Assembly (NCBI GenBank): GCA_905250125.1
Contig: CAJNOL010000351.1
Span: 90,890-154,889, forward strand
Length of the DNA: 64,000 nucleotides
Reading direction: 5' to 3'
Source: Rotaria sordida
Taxonomy: Eukaryota; Rotifera; Eurotatoria; Philodinida; Philodinidae
Shown: positions 26,601-38,759 of the stretch, piece after piece
Numbering within the stretch: the stretch's first letter is position 1
Layout of the letters: every line of letters starts with the position of its first letter
Position numbers and translations under genes: made by a program
The notes under the pieces: model-generated
Told to the model about the DNA's origin: nothing
What the model saw: only the letters and a program-made list of their open reading frames with translations
Database searches by the model: none

Positions 26601-27368
26601 TTCGAATGACATGAAATTTTCAGCCCTGTACTATGACATTTGAGGGGAATATTGGCAAAACAAGGGTCAAAAAAATAGCTCATCTCGTCTGCAAACTCTT
26701 ATTTTTTAAGAGGAAAAAAAGGGATCAAAAGTTCAAAAAAACTCTCTAAAAATGGTGCTCCAGTTATATAAATGTTCGTATATATATATGCTAAAAGCAA
26801 AGCTTAAAAAACAAACAGGCTCTCATAGGCATTACATTCTGACATGCTCTTTCAAACTAAAAAAAACTATTGGCTACGATGAAGCTCTCTCGAGATTTCT
26901 TGAAGATACGATTGGAAACTTACAAAACAAGAAAAAGATTTTTATTTTCCGAATAGGTAATAACGGAAATCTTCAAACATTTTTTTGGAAAAAAACGAGG
27001 TGCTGAGTAAAAATTTTTGCCGTATATATGAGAAATCAGATCACGGACTATCTTTTCCTGCATTTATCTTAATTTTGATCATTCTAACGAAAAGTGACTT
27101 TTTTAAGGGGCGGGAGGAGTGGCCTTAAAAATATTCATATCAATTTGATTTTTTTTTCTCAAAATTTCTTTCTTGATAAAAATTTAATAATAATTAATTT
27201 CAATTCATAAAATCATTTTAATGATAATCTTTAATTTGTATTAATCTAATTAAATATTTGATTAGTAAAATATGAAGAAGAAAAGTCAGAAGAGAAAATG
27301 AAATATTGAAATAGATTATAATTAAACCTACCTTCAATAACTCCACAAAGAAAATCATTTGTCTTCAT
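20611..27368 (-). CDS. OGA: protein O-GlcNAcase (GH84 plus acetyltransferase-like domain)
   Basis: Fourteen minus-strand exons: 27332-27368, 25427-25478, 25134-25362, 24894-25065, 24739-24837, 23352-23767, 22999-23283, 22752-22926, 22613-22698, 22460-22558, 22299-22387, 21045-21225, 20822-20975 and 20611-20744; 735 residues. It removes O-linked GlcNAc from Ser/Thr of nuclear and cytosolic proteins. The GH84 domain opens FLCGVIEGYYGRPW, continues NTYVYAPKDDAKHR and YALSPGLDITYS, and holds the catalytic aspartate pair D120-D121 in LLFDDIE. WDNLNANDYDQRR follows. The helical stalk domain is clear (WRCRASVF, EPWSKRGGLAGDF). The C-terminal GNAT-like domain runs from IFIIRPIT to ILLGKKF. Compared with about 916 residues in human, the disordered linker between the two parts is much shorter. 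Intron 1 (25479-27331) carries nested transposons and intron 5 a small foldback. No signal peptide is seen, as expected for a cytosolic enzyme. Confidence 0.95.
24454..24606. repeat. short foldback repeat in OGA intron 5
   Basis: TTTTTCAATTCGGACTCT near 24454-24471 recurs inverted as AGAGTCCGAATTGAAAA near 24588-24604. The arms continue with a related ATATGAAAAA segment. The roughly 150-bp unit looks like a small MITE of unknown family. Confidence 0.55.
25754..26588. mobile_element. hAT-like non-autonomous element filled with a minisatellite
   Basis: The element is flanked by a perfect 8-bp duplication, AGGCCAGG (25746-25753 and 26589-26596). Its ends are inverted GC-rich repeats, AGGGGCGGCGCGAA on the left and TTCGCGCCGCCCCT on the right. 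An 8-bp target duplication and a CAGGGGCGG-type tip are typical of hAT transposons. Most of the body is a tandem array with no transposase. The open frames at 26114-26335 and 26128-26433 are translations of the array, not genes. Confidence 0.8.
25960..26515. repeat. minisatellite array, about 31-bp unit
   Basis: Roughly 18 diverged copies of a unit resembling GAGACATTTTCTCC followed by AAAATTGGAGAAATTTT. Each unit is itself partly self-complementary (TTCTCCAAAATTGGAGAA). The array fills the inside of the hAT-like element and is open in several frames on both strands because of its period. Confidence 0.75.
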
Positions 27369-27506
27369 CTTCTTTATTTAACTAACATCTAGAATAATTG
27401 TAAACTACTCGGCTTTTTTTTTTTGCTCTCTTATATATTATCTTATATATTATCTTTAAGGTAAATATACATATTGAAAATGATATTTAAGAAAAAAAAA
27501 AAGAGT

Positions 27507-29046
27507 TTATTTAATAGATGAGTCAAATGTAAAAGTAAGATTAGTTTGATGAATTTGATTCCAAATATCAATTAATTTTTGAGTACGATATCCTCGAAAA
27601 CAAATTGGATTTTTTGTTGAATTAAAATAAATTTGATTATTAAATATAGATTTCCATTGATATAAAAATCTCAATTGATTATTATTCAATTTATAATTTA
27701 ATGATAAAGATGTTGAAAAAAGTTGATTATTTGCAATTAAATTAGTTGACATTGAATACGATAAAAGTCCCATATAAACATGATCAAAATAAAATAAACG
27801 AATATATTTTGATGCGATATAATATAAACGTGCATTATAACGTGTCATTAAAAAACATCCAGTTGATATATAATTAGGATACATATCATATGGATAATCA
27901 TTAATTGATACATACCAACGATCATTTATAAATCTTCGAGGACGAGATTTTTCATGTAATTCACCTGTTAGAAATGTTCGTCGTTCATAAGTTGTCATTT
28001 CTTTATCTTCATCAATACTATATATATATAATAATAATGAATCTAAATCAACATAATAATCATCATCAACAAAAAGAACATATTTTCGAAGATCTATATG
28101 TGGTGCTCGACGAGATTTTGATGTACAATAATCATTTATCCAACGAAGCATCATTATCATTTTATCTTTACAAGAAATCGTTTTTTTTTTTATTTTGAAA
28201 GAATTCTATTTTCAAAAAAAAAAACGCTTACATGAACTATAATAATAATAATCGATTTTATCAATTTGAATTATATCTCCATATTTTGCTGATTCATCTT
28301 CAACACTTGTATTATGAGCATTTGTACCTTTAAAAAAAATATTTTCTAATATTTATTTTTTTATTAAAGAATAGGATTTTTTAATAACTAAATTGAATAT
28401 GAATAGCAAAGAACATGCAATATGCATAATTAACTAAGATAATCTAAGTGGATTTTATCGAATAAAACAGATTGAATTAAACTTACGTATTTAGAAGAGA
28501 TTTCTTTTTTTTTTTAATCTAATTTTAAATTTTAATAAAAATAAAATACAAAATAAAAATAAAAATTGATTTACCTAAAACAAATGCTAATTGAATATTT
28601 GTTTTTAATAAACGATTTTTTTGTGCCCATGTCATTCTAATAGCTTGTCGTTCTTGAAAATTTTCACAATTTGATTTAACTAAAATAATTAAATGTGGAT
28701 GAATAAGTGTTTCAGGATCAAGTGAACGACCACATAAATATTCATTTTTAATTAAAAATTTATTTGGAAGAATATTTATTGGTAAACCTAATACTTGTTC
28801 AACATTTTCTTCAATTTTAGTTACATCGATATGTATCATTCGTAAATAATATTCATTTTCAAATGATTTTTCAGACCATATTGAACTATTAAAACCAATT
28901 AATATATTTAAATAATATAATATTAATATACAAATAATGCATTTCATATATACTGATAAATGACATTGACATGAACCAAATAATTTATTTAATGATTTAT
29001 ATTTAAAAATAAATGAATGATTTACTAATTTTATTGATGACGGCAT
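27507..29046 (-). CDS. GT31-family beta-1,3-galactosyltransferase-like protein
   Basis: Three exons: 28575-29046, 28232-28327 and 27507-28165; 408 residues. It has the layout of a type II Golgi enzyme: a short cytosolic N-terminus, one membrane anchor (about residues 34-54, IICILILYYLNILIG), a stem, then the GT31 catalytic domain. Seen motifs are NFQERQAIRMTWAQK (about residues 128-142), KYGDIIQIDKIDYYY, the metal-binding acidic triplet FVDDDYYVDL (DDD at residues 223-225, the DxD equivalent), YISTGCFLMTR, and FDHVYMG near residue 315, matching the EDVYVG motif of the family. Such enzymes transfer Gal or GlcNAc from a UDP-sugar in beta-1,3 linkage to glycans. The exact donor and acceptor cannot be told. 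Its stop codon is 138 bp upstream of the O-GlcNAcase start on the same strand. Confidence 0.9.
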
Positions 29047-30922
29047 CTTTTTTGTGACCTATATATATATATATTTATTATATTAATATTAACTTATACC
29101 AATATTTAAATAACTTTTTTTTTTTATTCTATTCGAAAATTTAGTATATCAATTAGTCATTATCTATCAATAATTTGATTGAGTTCGTTTTTCTTTTTCT
29201 TGTCAAATTAAATTTTTATGAAAAATTTATCTTTATCAAAAATAAATCTATTTACAATAAATATATTAATTACTTGTTTTACAGATAATAAACAAAGTGA
29301 AAATCAAAGATAATATATGAACTTAATTATATCATTGATATCTTGATTAAAAAAGAGAACTTTGTTGTCGATATTTCAATTTGATGACCAAATTAAAAAG
29401 ATATTCGACTGAAATCTTTGTCTAATACGAAATGCATCCTTTAGTTCTAGAAGATAATATCATTTTCAACTGAAAAATTATCTATTTATGAAATAATCGT
29501 ATCTTTAATTTGATTCATAAATTGATTTATTTGCTTTGTTTAATCCTCTGACGTTAATAACAAGTCTTATCGTTTTAATCATATATATTAGAAACAAAAA
29601 AGAAACACAAAACAAGAATAAAGCATAGCGCATATGATGATAATCTAATAAATATGTTAAAAGGTAATTGACAAAGAGACAATTTGAAGATAAATACAAA
29701 AAAAAACCTACCTCAAATAGAATATTTCTCGAAATTCAACACGGCATTTAACTTAATATGTTTCACATCGATAATCAATATATCATTCCAGAGATGTCCA
29801 TCGCAGTGGCTTCGCGGCAGCTTTTTTAGAAAGAAATTTCAAAAATATATGAATTTGTACAGAATCTCCGTATTCATATATGTGATACTTTAAGACTTAG
29901 CAAATCTGGTCGAGTAGCAACAGCAGTTCTAGTTCAAACCAGTCACGGTCTTCAAAAACTCGAAACATTTTTTTGAATATCATCGCGATAGCAGCAAGTT
30001 TTTCTTGCCCGTCGCTGCGGCGTGACAGCAGTCAATTCTCAGCCACGATGGACATCTACGATTCAATGTAATCATAACAAAATAAAGATACAGTCAAATA
30101 TATCTATATGTTAGATTAATTGTTTAGAAATCTTATTAGACCAAATCGATATTTTATTTTGTTGCCAATTGGAAAGATTCATATTTAAGCAGATTTTATT
30201 GATCAAGAGATTAATCATCTACAGAATTTCTCAGATATCTTAAAATATTTCGTCCAATATGTATAAAACTGATCAACGAATGAAGAATAAGAAAAATTAT
30301 CAATTTATTTCATAACTATATATAAACTATGAAATATGAATTATCTTCATTAAATAATAACAATTATATAAAATCTCGTCTATATAAATCGACTAATATT
30401 TTGTCAAATCAATGTTATTCTTTTTCCATTGATAGAATTAAATATTTCGTTATCTGTTATGAAATTATATTGATAAAAAAAGCAAGAGTTTTAATTATAT
30501 TCTAATTATTTTCTCTATTATCAATATTGATAGTCTTGCAGGTTTGTTTTTTTTTTTGTTATTTATCGATTGATTATAATTATAAACGACTTACTTTGTT
30601 AAGACTTGAAACATATAAAGATATTTAGCTAAAATTATTAAAGAAAATTAATCTGTAAAAAATGAAATGAAACAATGAATAAAAATTTCAAAAAAAAAAA
30701 ACCCTAATGAATAAATATTTTTTTCAATAGTGAGATTGAGATATTTGTGCAAATCTTTTAAAGTTTTTTTTTTTTCTTCTTCTTCGAAGTTTTTTTTTTT
30801 CTTGAGTGCATAAAATAAAACTGTTTAATGGCAAGTAAGAAATAAAGCGAACGAAATAAATAAACACAAACGTGTATCGGACATGAGACAAAAAAAGAAA
30901 AAAAATGAAATTTTTTTTTTTG
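29047..30922. other. intergenic with one MITE
   Basis: AT-rich sequence between the GT31 gene and the stop codon of the USP20/33-like gene. Apart from the small inverted-repeat element at 29792-30057, no gene or repeat was recognised. Confidence 0.45.
29792..30057. mobile_element. 266-bp MITE with GATGTCCATCG ends
   Basis: AGATGTCCATCG at 29792-29803 is repeated in inverse as CGATGGACATCT at 30046-30057. Inside the tips, GC-rich blocks (TTCGCGGCAGC on the left, GTCGCTGCGGCG on the right) also pair. There is no open frame of note. A clear target duplication was not identified, so the superfamily is open. Confidence 0.65.
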
Positions 30923-33900
30923 CTAAACGAAAGTCACTGCAGGTTTATTATTCGAAGATATTTGATCATCTACATTTGAATTCATTGTAGAATTTGGTCG
31001 AATAATTAATTCAGGTCCACCACCGTATATTGAATATAAAAAATTCCATATAGATTCGTTAACTTGAAAATAATTACAATCTTAAAAAATAAAAATTTTT
31101 TAATTAATAACAAAAAAAAAAATTATTAATAAAATAGTTCACCACGTCTAAGTAAACGAGTAATGCCATTTTTTGTTATTGAAATAGATGCATTTGATAT
31201 TTGACCTGGTGGTTCTATTTAATCATTTAAAGAAAAAATATATATTTTTTTTTAAAAATATTATAAATAAATCTTTACCAGATGATTTTTCACAAACAAA
31301 ATTTTCCCAATCTCGATACCAATTTGGACTAAGTGCATAAATAGCATCAGTATCTTTTTCAGATCTTTTTAACTAAAAAAAAAGAAAAGAAAAAGAATAA
31401 ATTTTTTTTGTTTAAACTTTGTGTCATCAGAAGGTAGGTTGGTGATTTCAAATGTATTCGTCATTTATAATCAGTGCCCAATGCTTTTTCATCAAATGAC
31501 ACACATACACAGACAGTTTGATTTCTATTTGTTAGATTCGAACATCTATATCAATATTATTAAACGATTCGAATAAAATTTTTTATTTTTTTTCTTGAAT
31601 AACTCAACATATGTCAACGTATCGTTTTCAATAAAATCGTTTTTGAGCATCACTTTTCCATAGAGAGCTATTCTCATTTCAAAGATTATTCTTCTCTTTA
31701 ATTTTCAAAAATTTTACATTTTTTTCTTTTGGCAACTTAAGAAAAATTACGTTCCATTCTATACTTAAAACATTTGAGACAATAAATTTTATCATTAAAA
31801 TCCTTTTTTTATTATAATGAACGTTTATGTGTAAATTCTTAGTTTAGATTCTAATTGACCCATGATTTTTCTGAAAAAGTAAAAACAAAAAATGTCTAAG
31901 AATTTGTTAATATTAACAGAAAATCATTCAAAAACACAAGATCTTGCTAAAATTTTCATTTTTTATCAACATGAACAAATTATCAATTATTTAATCAAAG
32001 AATTTTCATAAAAATAAAAATCTATGCGTATGCAAAAGTGAAACATTTATTTCGATATTTATAAATAATAAATCAACAACGGATTATTTTATTTAACTTA
32101 GTTAGCAATCCTTCCTTTATCAATCCGATATCGACATTTTATTAACGATTTTTTCTAATTAAAATCTTATTATTAATTAGAGATACTCACTTAATATAAT
32201 CATCATATTCTTATTTTCAACTTTGTTTATTTTATCAGATTCCTATCATCGAAATATTCATTTTAACTAAATGTCAAAATCTTTCTTTCTCACAGTCTCA
32301 ATAGAAAGTGACCTTTTCTTTACGTACAGAAAAAGCAGTGATAAAAGTTATTCAATATTGAAGATCGACTTCAATTCTATCAAACTAAATTTAAAAATGA
32401 AATAGAATAATGTTAGAATATCCAATGGTTGACAATCTCATTGAATAGCATTATTAACCATTCGAATAAATGTGTCGATCATGAGAAGATAAAAATTTAA
32501 GGTGAACAACTGTGATAGGATCTTTCAATAATCTTATGAAAAAAAAAACTATTGAATGAATATGTGCATAGAACAAAGTCGGTTTATCAAACGATAATCA
32601 AAGTAAAATTGATTGAAAAAAAAATAAAATTTAATTTAAAATAATAATAAATAGTCAACACGAATACTTACTTGTAAGAAAGTTTTCTTTTCTAAACGTT
32701 GACGACATTTTAAATTTTCATCATCTAATTGACATTTTCGACATGGATATAATATATTACATACTGAACATCCACCATGTCTGTATTAGACAAAATAAAA
32801 TTTAAAAAAAAAAACTAATATTTTTATTTTTATTTACTTTTCAGATAAATATTGCCAAACACTTTCGGGTACTGGACAAACAAGATCATTAATAACACTC
32901 CAATAATGTGGTAAAACACCTTTTTGTTTTTTAAATAGAAAAAAAAATAGCTAAAAATAAAAATCTTTTGTTTTTTAAATAAATCAAACCTCCATGTTTA
33001 CATAAAAAATCATTATTTGTGATTGGTCCAGGTTCAGCAAAATAAAAAAATCGATTTATCCATGAACGAGATATATAAAATGGTAGAAGATAATCCTTTA
33101 TATTTAACAAAAATATAATTATTATTTTTATTTTTTGTAAAAATATTTATTTATTAAAACAAACTTGATCTCTTGCAAGTAAATGACGAATTGCTTCATA
33201 TGTTTCACTTATATTTGGTTCTTTTTTTCTAAAACCAAAAAAAAAATAGAAATTCTCTTATTTATGAAATCAAAGAATTAAACCTATAAAAAAGAACATA
33301 TGCTTCAGCATTTTGAACAATTGCTGGATCAACTTGTCTAACATTTTCATCATCATATTCATACCATTGTTGATTAAGACCATTTAATGCATATGTTATA
33401 TAATGACCACTACCAGCTCGACCATAATGAACAATACATGCAAATAAGTCATACATATGAATTTTACTTCGACAATCTATTCAAATATTTAATTAGTAAA
33501 TAGAGTATTAAGAAACAAACAAAATGAATAAACCTTTATGAATAAATGGTGTCATATCAAGATCGACTAAAGGGAATGATACATAACTTCCTATTTTTGT
33601 ATAGATCATTGAATCATGACGGAAACGTTTTAAATGTATACATAATACCTACAATTAACATTGATTTTTCTTTTTAAATAAAATTTCTAAAATATCTTTG
33701 ATCTAACAATAATTTAATACGAAAATATTTTCTCTTATTAGTTAATAGATAGATCACAAGTTTTGTACATAGAATATTAATTCGATATTAATTTATGTAA
33801 TTCATTCAGGGTTTTTAATCAATTAGATCCTGTGAGATTAAAATATGAAACACGGTGTTGCTACCATTACTTATGATGCGAATATTATTGTATTTGGTCT

Positions 33901-36442
33901 ATCTTGGGACCGATTGTTGCACCATCTTTTACTTTATCGTCTAGAACTACAATAAGGAAGATGGGTACAGTCCATCGGATTCGTATCCAAAAATCCTCGG
34001 ACCCGAAAGGCTCTAGTGATGGGTTTGAAGTCCATCTGTCACGATCTGTGGAAGGTTGTGCAAATTTCTGCAAACATGCGTTTTAGATTGAAAATGTTGT
34101 CATTGTGTTCCTATACGACAATTTTTCATAGAATGAACAGAATATGTCAATGTCACTAATCAACATAGGAAAATAATCTTTGTTTTTTTTTCATTTCTCA
34201 ACAATATCATGCAAATACATTCGAAATTTGCTCATAGTTTCAAGACTTCATAGAGATGTTGTTGATTAGAAACGCATATCATTGATCATTTTACTGAATT
34301 TTTAACCAAATACAAGAATATTACAAAGAAAACTACAGTTAGAAGGAGATTTCGAATGAAATTTTGCAGAAAAAAATTGATCTAATGATTGTTATGATAT
34401 TTAAAAAGTTCGAAATCAAACGAATAGATTTCTTCTTAATAAATATATATCGAAATCATTGTTAAATTAGTTAGTTTAATAAAATAAAAAACTTACTTCA
34501 GGTAATTCGACAACTTTACAATATTTTATTCCATTTCTCAATCTAATTTTTTTTTTAAAAAAAAAGAAAAGTCTCAAATAAGATTTTAAAATAATTATCT
34601 TATATAATAATGTTTACTTTCGACATTTTTCACAACTATACATATTATCTCCAGTAAGTTCATCAGCTTGAAAAAAAGCTTGAAGACAATCTTGTAAAGT
34701 TAATGGTGGACCCCAAATATTTAATGTCAATAAACTAATAAATAATAAATATATATATTTTTTTTGTTTTTGTTTAATTACGTAAATAAAACAAACTTTT
34801 TAAATAAAGAATAAAACCATGAAATCCAAGAATCATTTTTATTTTGATCAAATATTTGTTGATTTGTTGATAATAATTGATCATCATTTCCATATTGTAT
34901 TGAATGAAATTTCTAAATTAATAAATAATAAAAACAAAAAAAAAGAGAAAGAAAAATTGATTTACTTCAAGTTGTTCTCTTGATGGAATTGGTAATGAAA
35001 GATCTTGAAATGTTTCAATAGTTGATGAACGTCGATTACATGTTAAACATTCAATTTGACTTTGAATTGTTCCATCAAATATAGATGATATTATTGAATT
35101 TGTTAATATTCTTTTAGATTTATTACTATATGAATTGATTGTTTTCATATTTTTATCAAATAAATTAATTTTTTGTTCTTCTTGTTTTTTATTTCTATTA
35201 AGTGAAACACCAGAATCTGTTCGGCTTAATGATTGAGATTTTTCTCGATAAATTTTCTTTTTTGAATATTCATTTATTTCATTTATTGATGCATATTTTT
35301 TTTTTTCATCATCATTACTATTATCATCACTACTTGATGTAAAACCAGAATAACATGTTTCATATTCCGATTCACTATTGAGACTATTTAAAATAAATAA
35401 ATTTATTTATTTAATCACCAATAAAATGAATTTTTTTTTTAGTTTCAATCAAATATAGATATCAACATCTCTAATCAGTATTGTATGCAGCATCCATAGT
35501 CGAAAGAAAAAAACTAGGTGTTCACTCTTGCGATGTTTAAAATTACTTCGAATAAAGAGAAAAAACTGAATAAAACAGTGAATCTTACTAATTATGAAAA
35601 CCAAATCTAACAAACATATTCTATCGAAGTTTTTTCTTCTCAATGAGTAAATTTAACTTCGCGAAAAAAAAAACGAAACTCGAACTAAAATTAGTTTGGC
35701 TGAATGTCTACTTAAGATGAATCTCTATTTAGGATAAATTCAATGTTCGATTATAATGAATATGTTAAAATAAATAAAAAGTAAATATACTTTGGTATAA
35801 TAATAGCCACATCACTATTTTCTGTACTACTACTTTCACTTCGATGTTTATCATCTGAATCAAATTGAACAGAACGCATTTCTGAATGTAATTCATCCAT
35901 AAAACATCGAAGAAATTCTTGAGCATCCTTTTATTAATATAAATATTAAATAAATATTTTCTTTTTTTTATTAATTTTTATTTTACTTGTTGAGTATAAG
36001 AACGAAATGATGGATTTATCGAACGAATTTCTGCTGCTATAGAACTTGGATTAATAACATGACTAAAATTTAAAAAAATTATTTAATTGAAATTAACTTT
36101 TTTTTTCTTAGAGAAAAACCTTTCTCGTCCACGAAGAGGTTTAATCCACATTGATTCAATAAATTTCAAATAAGATGTAACTAATCTTCCATTTGGTTTA
36201 ATATGTGATAAATCTCCATTTATACGACGATACGAATTCGTTCCAATAAATGGAATACAATCAAGAAAATAACTTGTTAATGGAACACTTTTATTAATTA
36301 AATAATAAATATATTCGAAATAAAGAAAAAAAAAATTATATTTTTATATTACCAATTTGAAAGTGCTTGTAAAGCTGAATTCATATAACATGTATTACCT
36401 AAATTATATAAACCCGATATACCTAAAAAATAAAAATAAAAC

Positions 36443-36473
<31 letters not shown>

Positions 36474-37119
36474 ATAGTAAACCTCGAGTAAAATCTGTTG
36501 TATCTGAATGTTCAAGTTCAAAAAGTGTTGGTTCAAAACATTTTTCATATTGATTTCGACGAATAATTGATTGATTTAAAGAATTTTCTTGAACTAAATT
36601 AACAACATTTACTTGAACGGAATTATTTATTGATTGATTAACATTATTTATTAATTTAGAAGATTTTGATTGTAATCTTGAACGATCAATAAATGATAAT
36701 CTAATAAACAAATTAAAGTTTTTTCTTTTTTCTTTTTTTAATAAAATTTACTCGAATGATGGATCATTATTTGAATAAACTTCTTGATTACAAACATAAC
36801 ACCAAATACGTTTTGTTGTTAAATTTAATTGAAGTGGATGTGCTTTTTCTTTTTCATGCTCAGTACTATGATCATTTTTTTCTTTTCCAGAACCACAACC
36901 AACAAATAAACAACCTTCTCTTAAACATAACCATAAATGAGGACCAATACAATCACATTTTACACATTTTTCATGCTAGAATATAATACACCATTTTATT
37001 CAATTTAATTGAATTAAACAAAAAAAAAACAAACAAACTTGTATAGCATTTAAATAATCTTCTGTTGAAATAAATCCAATTGTAGCTACATGTGGACAAC
37101 GACTTATATTATTTGTCAT
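30923..37119 (-). CDS. ubiquitin carboxyl-terminal hydrolase, USP20/USP33 type
   Basis: Twenty exons; the first are 37039-37119, 36752-36975, 36483-36700, 36353-36422, 36120-36287, 35987-36062, 35791-35927 and 34966-35383, and the last is 30923-31080; 887 residues, close to the 914 of human USP20. Domain order is diagnostic. An N-terminal zf-UBP zinc finger (SRCPHV, then [15 protein letters not shown] ... GCLFVGCG) binds ubiquitin tails. The split catalytic domain has the Cys box [18 protein letters not shown] (catalytic C186) and [19 protein letters not shown], then an acidic, serine-rich insert, the zinc ligands CLTC and CEKC, and the His box [13 protein letters not shown] (H620). Two C-terminal DUSP domains follow ([25 protein letters not shown]). 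It cleaves ubiquitin from substrates in the cytosol. In vertebrates this subfamily acts on receptors and HIF pathway proteins; rotifer targets are unknown. Intron 11 (33649-34496) holds a GC-richer insert. Confidence 0.94.
33830..34095. repeat. GC-richer insert of unknown type in the USP intron
   Basis: Within intron 11 of the USP gene, this stretch is visibly less AT-rich than its surroundings and is open in both directions (33885-34073 minus, 33904-34086 plus). No clear terminal repeats or coding homology could be seen. It may be a fragment of a dispersed repeat. Confidence 0.35.
36442..36476. repeat. (AAAT)n microsatellite in USP intron
   Basis: About eight perfect AAAT/AAATA-type repeats within intron 3 of the USP gene. 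Confidence 0.8.
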
Positions 37120-37476
37120 TATCAATATCAAGTTTAAAAAAGAACAAACTCAATCAATATCAGTATGCTTCACTCTCTCTCTGTCTCAAGCCATTTACTA
37201 TTGGGAAACGTTACAAAACCAATCAATTTTTATCATTGAATCTTCATCGAATAATGCATACACAACAGATGTCGCTTACAATTTGCAAGATGTTAGCAAA
37301 GAGATTTTAAAGGGTTTCAATATAATCCATGCTATTCTTTGTTTATGTTCAATTTTGTTTTGCTTTAGAAAAAGACATTTTAAAATCTGTTGAGTTCAAA
37401 GACGATTTATTGAATTATTTTCAAGTGATAACTTCAATAGATTCGATCAAGAATCGACCTAATAAACTCTATTTTA

Positions 37477-38001
37477 TTGGGTTGGTAAGAAATTTTTGTC
37501 GTTTTTTTTCGTAACACCCTAGAATAGTCAAGAAAGTTCTAAAAGTTTCTATACTAAGGGTATATAAAGAGAGTGAAAATATCTATCGAACAACAATAAA
37601 AGTATGGATATACAGGGTGTCCCAGAAGTAAAGGAACAAGAAGAGTATTCACTAAAATTAAACGAAAAATCGTTCATGATAATTTGCGCACTCTTTATTG
37701 ATGTAGAAAGCTGAAATTTTTATCACATACGTATCCAACCAAAACCTTTTATTTCTAAAAATTTCAGCTTTCTACATCAATAACAAGTGCGCAAACTACC
37801 ATAAACAATTTTTCCTCCAATTTTCGCGGATACCCTTCTTGTTCCCTTACTTCTGGGACACCCTGTATATCCATATTTTTATTGTTGCTCGAAAGATATT
37901 TACACTCTCTTTATATACCCTTAGTATGGAAACTTCTAGAACTTTTTTGACTGCTCTAGGGAGTTACGAAAAAAAACGACAAAAACTTCTTACCAACCCA
38001 A
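37477..38001. mobile_element. nested palindromic mariner-type MITEs
   Basis: The outer tips read TTGGGTTGGTAAGAA (37477-37491) and its complement TTCTTACCAACCCAA (37987-38001), each flanked by TA, as in mariner elements. The inner tips read TACAGGGTGTCCCAGAAGTA (37611-37630) and its complement ending at 37867. Outer arms are 134 bp each (37477-37610 and 37868-38001) and pair with each other, as do the inner arms, so nearly the whole 525 bp can fold as one hairpin. No transposase is present. Confidence 0.8.
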
Positions 38002-38235
38002 TAATATAGAAACGAATATTAAATATGCAGAGGTTTTGAACCTTCGCAGTCTATCAACGATGCTTTTATCATTGTACACATATACCAGCTTATGATATCT
38101 TCTTAATCTACTAAAATAATGCATGATAGAGCATAGAATTTATCAATTTTTAATATATGATTAAATTGTAAATACCATGAATCATAATTTATTTATATAT
38201 GTTTTTCATTATATTTGTTTACAATAATAAAAAAC

Positions 38236-38246
38236 AATACATATAC

Positions 38247-38285
<39 letters not shown>

Positions 38286-38290
38286 TATTA
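38236..38290. repeat. (TA)n / (CATA)n microsatellite
   Basis: A run of ATACATATACATATATAT-type dinucleotide repeats, with a second shorter TA run at about 38365-38378. Confidence 0.8.
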
Positions 38291-38759
38291 AAAATTAACA
38301 AGTCCTATGTTCTATCATACATTATTCTTTTGATTATTTAAAAGAATCGATTAAAATAATTGCATATATATATATTATATGTAAAGTTTTTATAAATAAT
38401 ATAGAAAAAAATCAATTACTTTATGAGAATATTATTTAAATTTGATGACCTTGAAAAACAATTAGCTAATATTCAAATATCAGTTGTTGAATTCAAAGCG
38501 TCGTATAGTCAGTCATACAAGGAGAACACAAAAGCAAAAAGAAAATTATATTATCATAGAACTTACAATATTTAGATTATCCATCGAAATCAATAATAGA
38601 AACATAATTCATTTGTTTTTCTTTTTCTTGTTCTTGTTCTCATTCTTGAAAAGAAGAGAACTTATATTTATTTGTTTTTTTTGTGTATTCAACATTTAGA
38701 ATCATATTATGTTTATTTTTATTTCATTAAAACAAAAATTCAAATAAGATCCAGTGGTT

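Larger units (their letters stand above)
25713..27127. mobile_element. outer TIR element in OGA intron 1, hosting a hAT insertion
   Basis: TTAAAGCTACCCTCACCCTC at 25713-25732 is imperfectly matched in inverse by the GC-rich end GGGGCGGGAGGAGTGGCCTTAA (about 27106-27127). After the inner hAT copy (25754-26588) and one copy of its target duplication are removed, a non-coding element of about 570 bp is left. The two ends agree only partly, so the exact limits and family are uncertain. Confidence 0.45.

Noticed and set aside
26114..26643. Open frames of 70-100 residues on both strands
   Set aside because: They are translations of the 31-bp minisatellite and the GC-rich tip of the hAT-like element.
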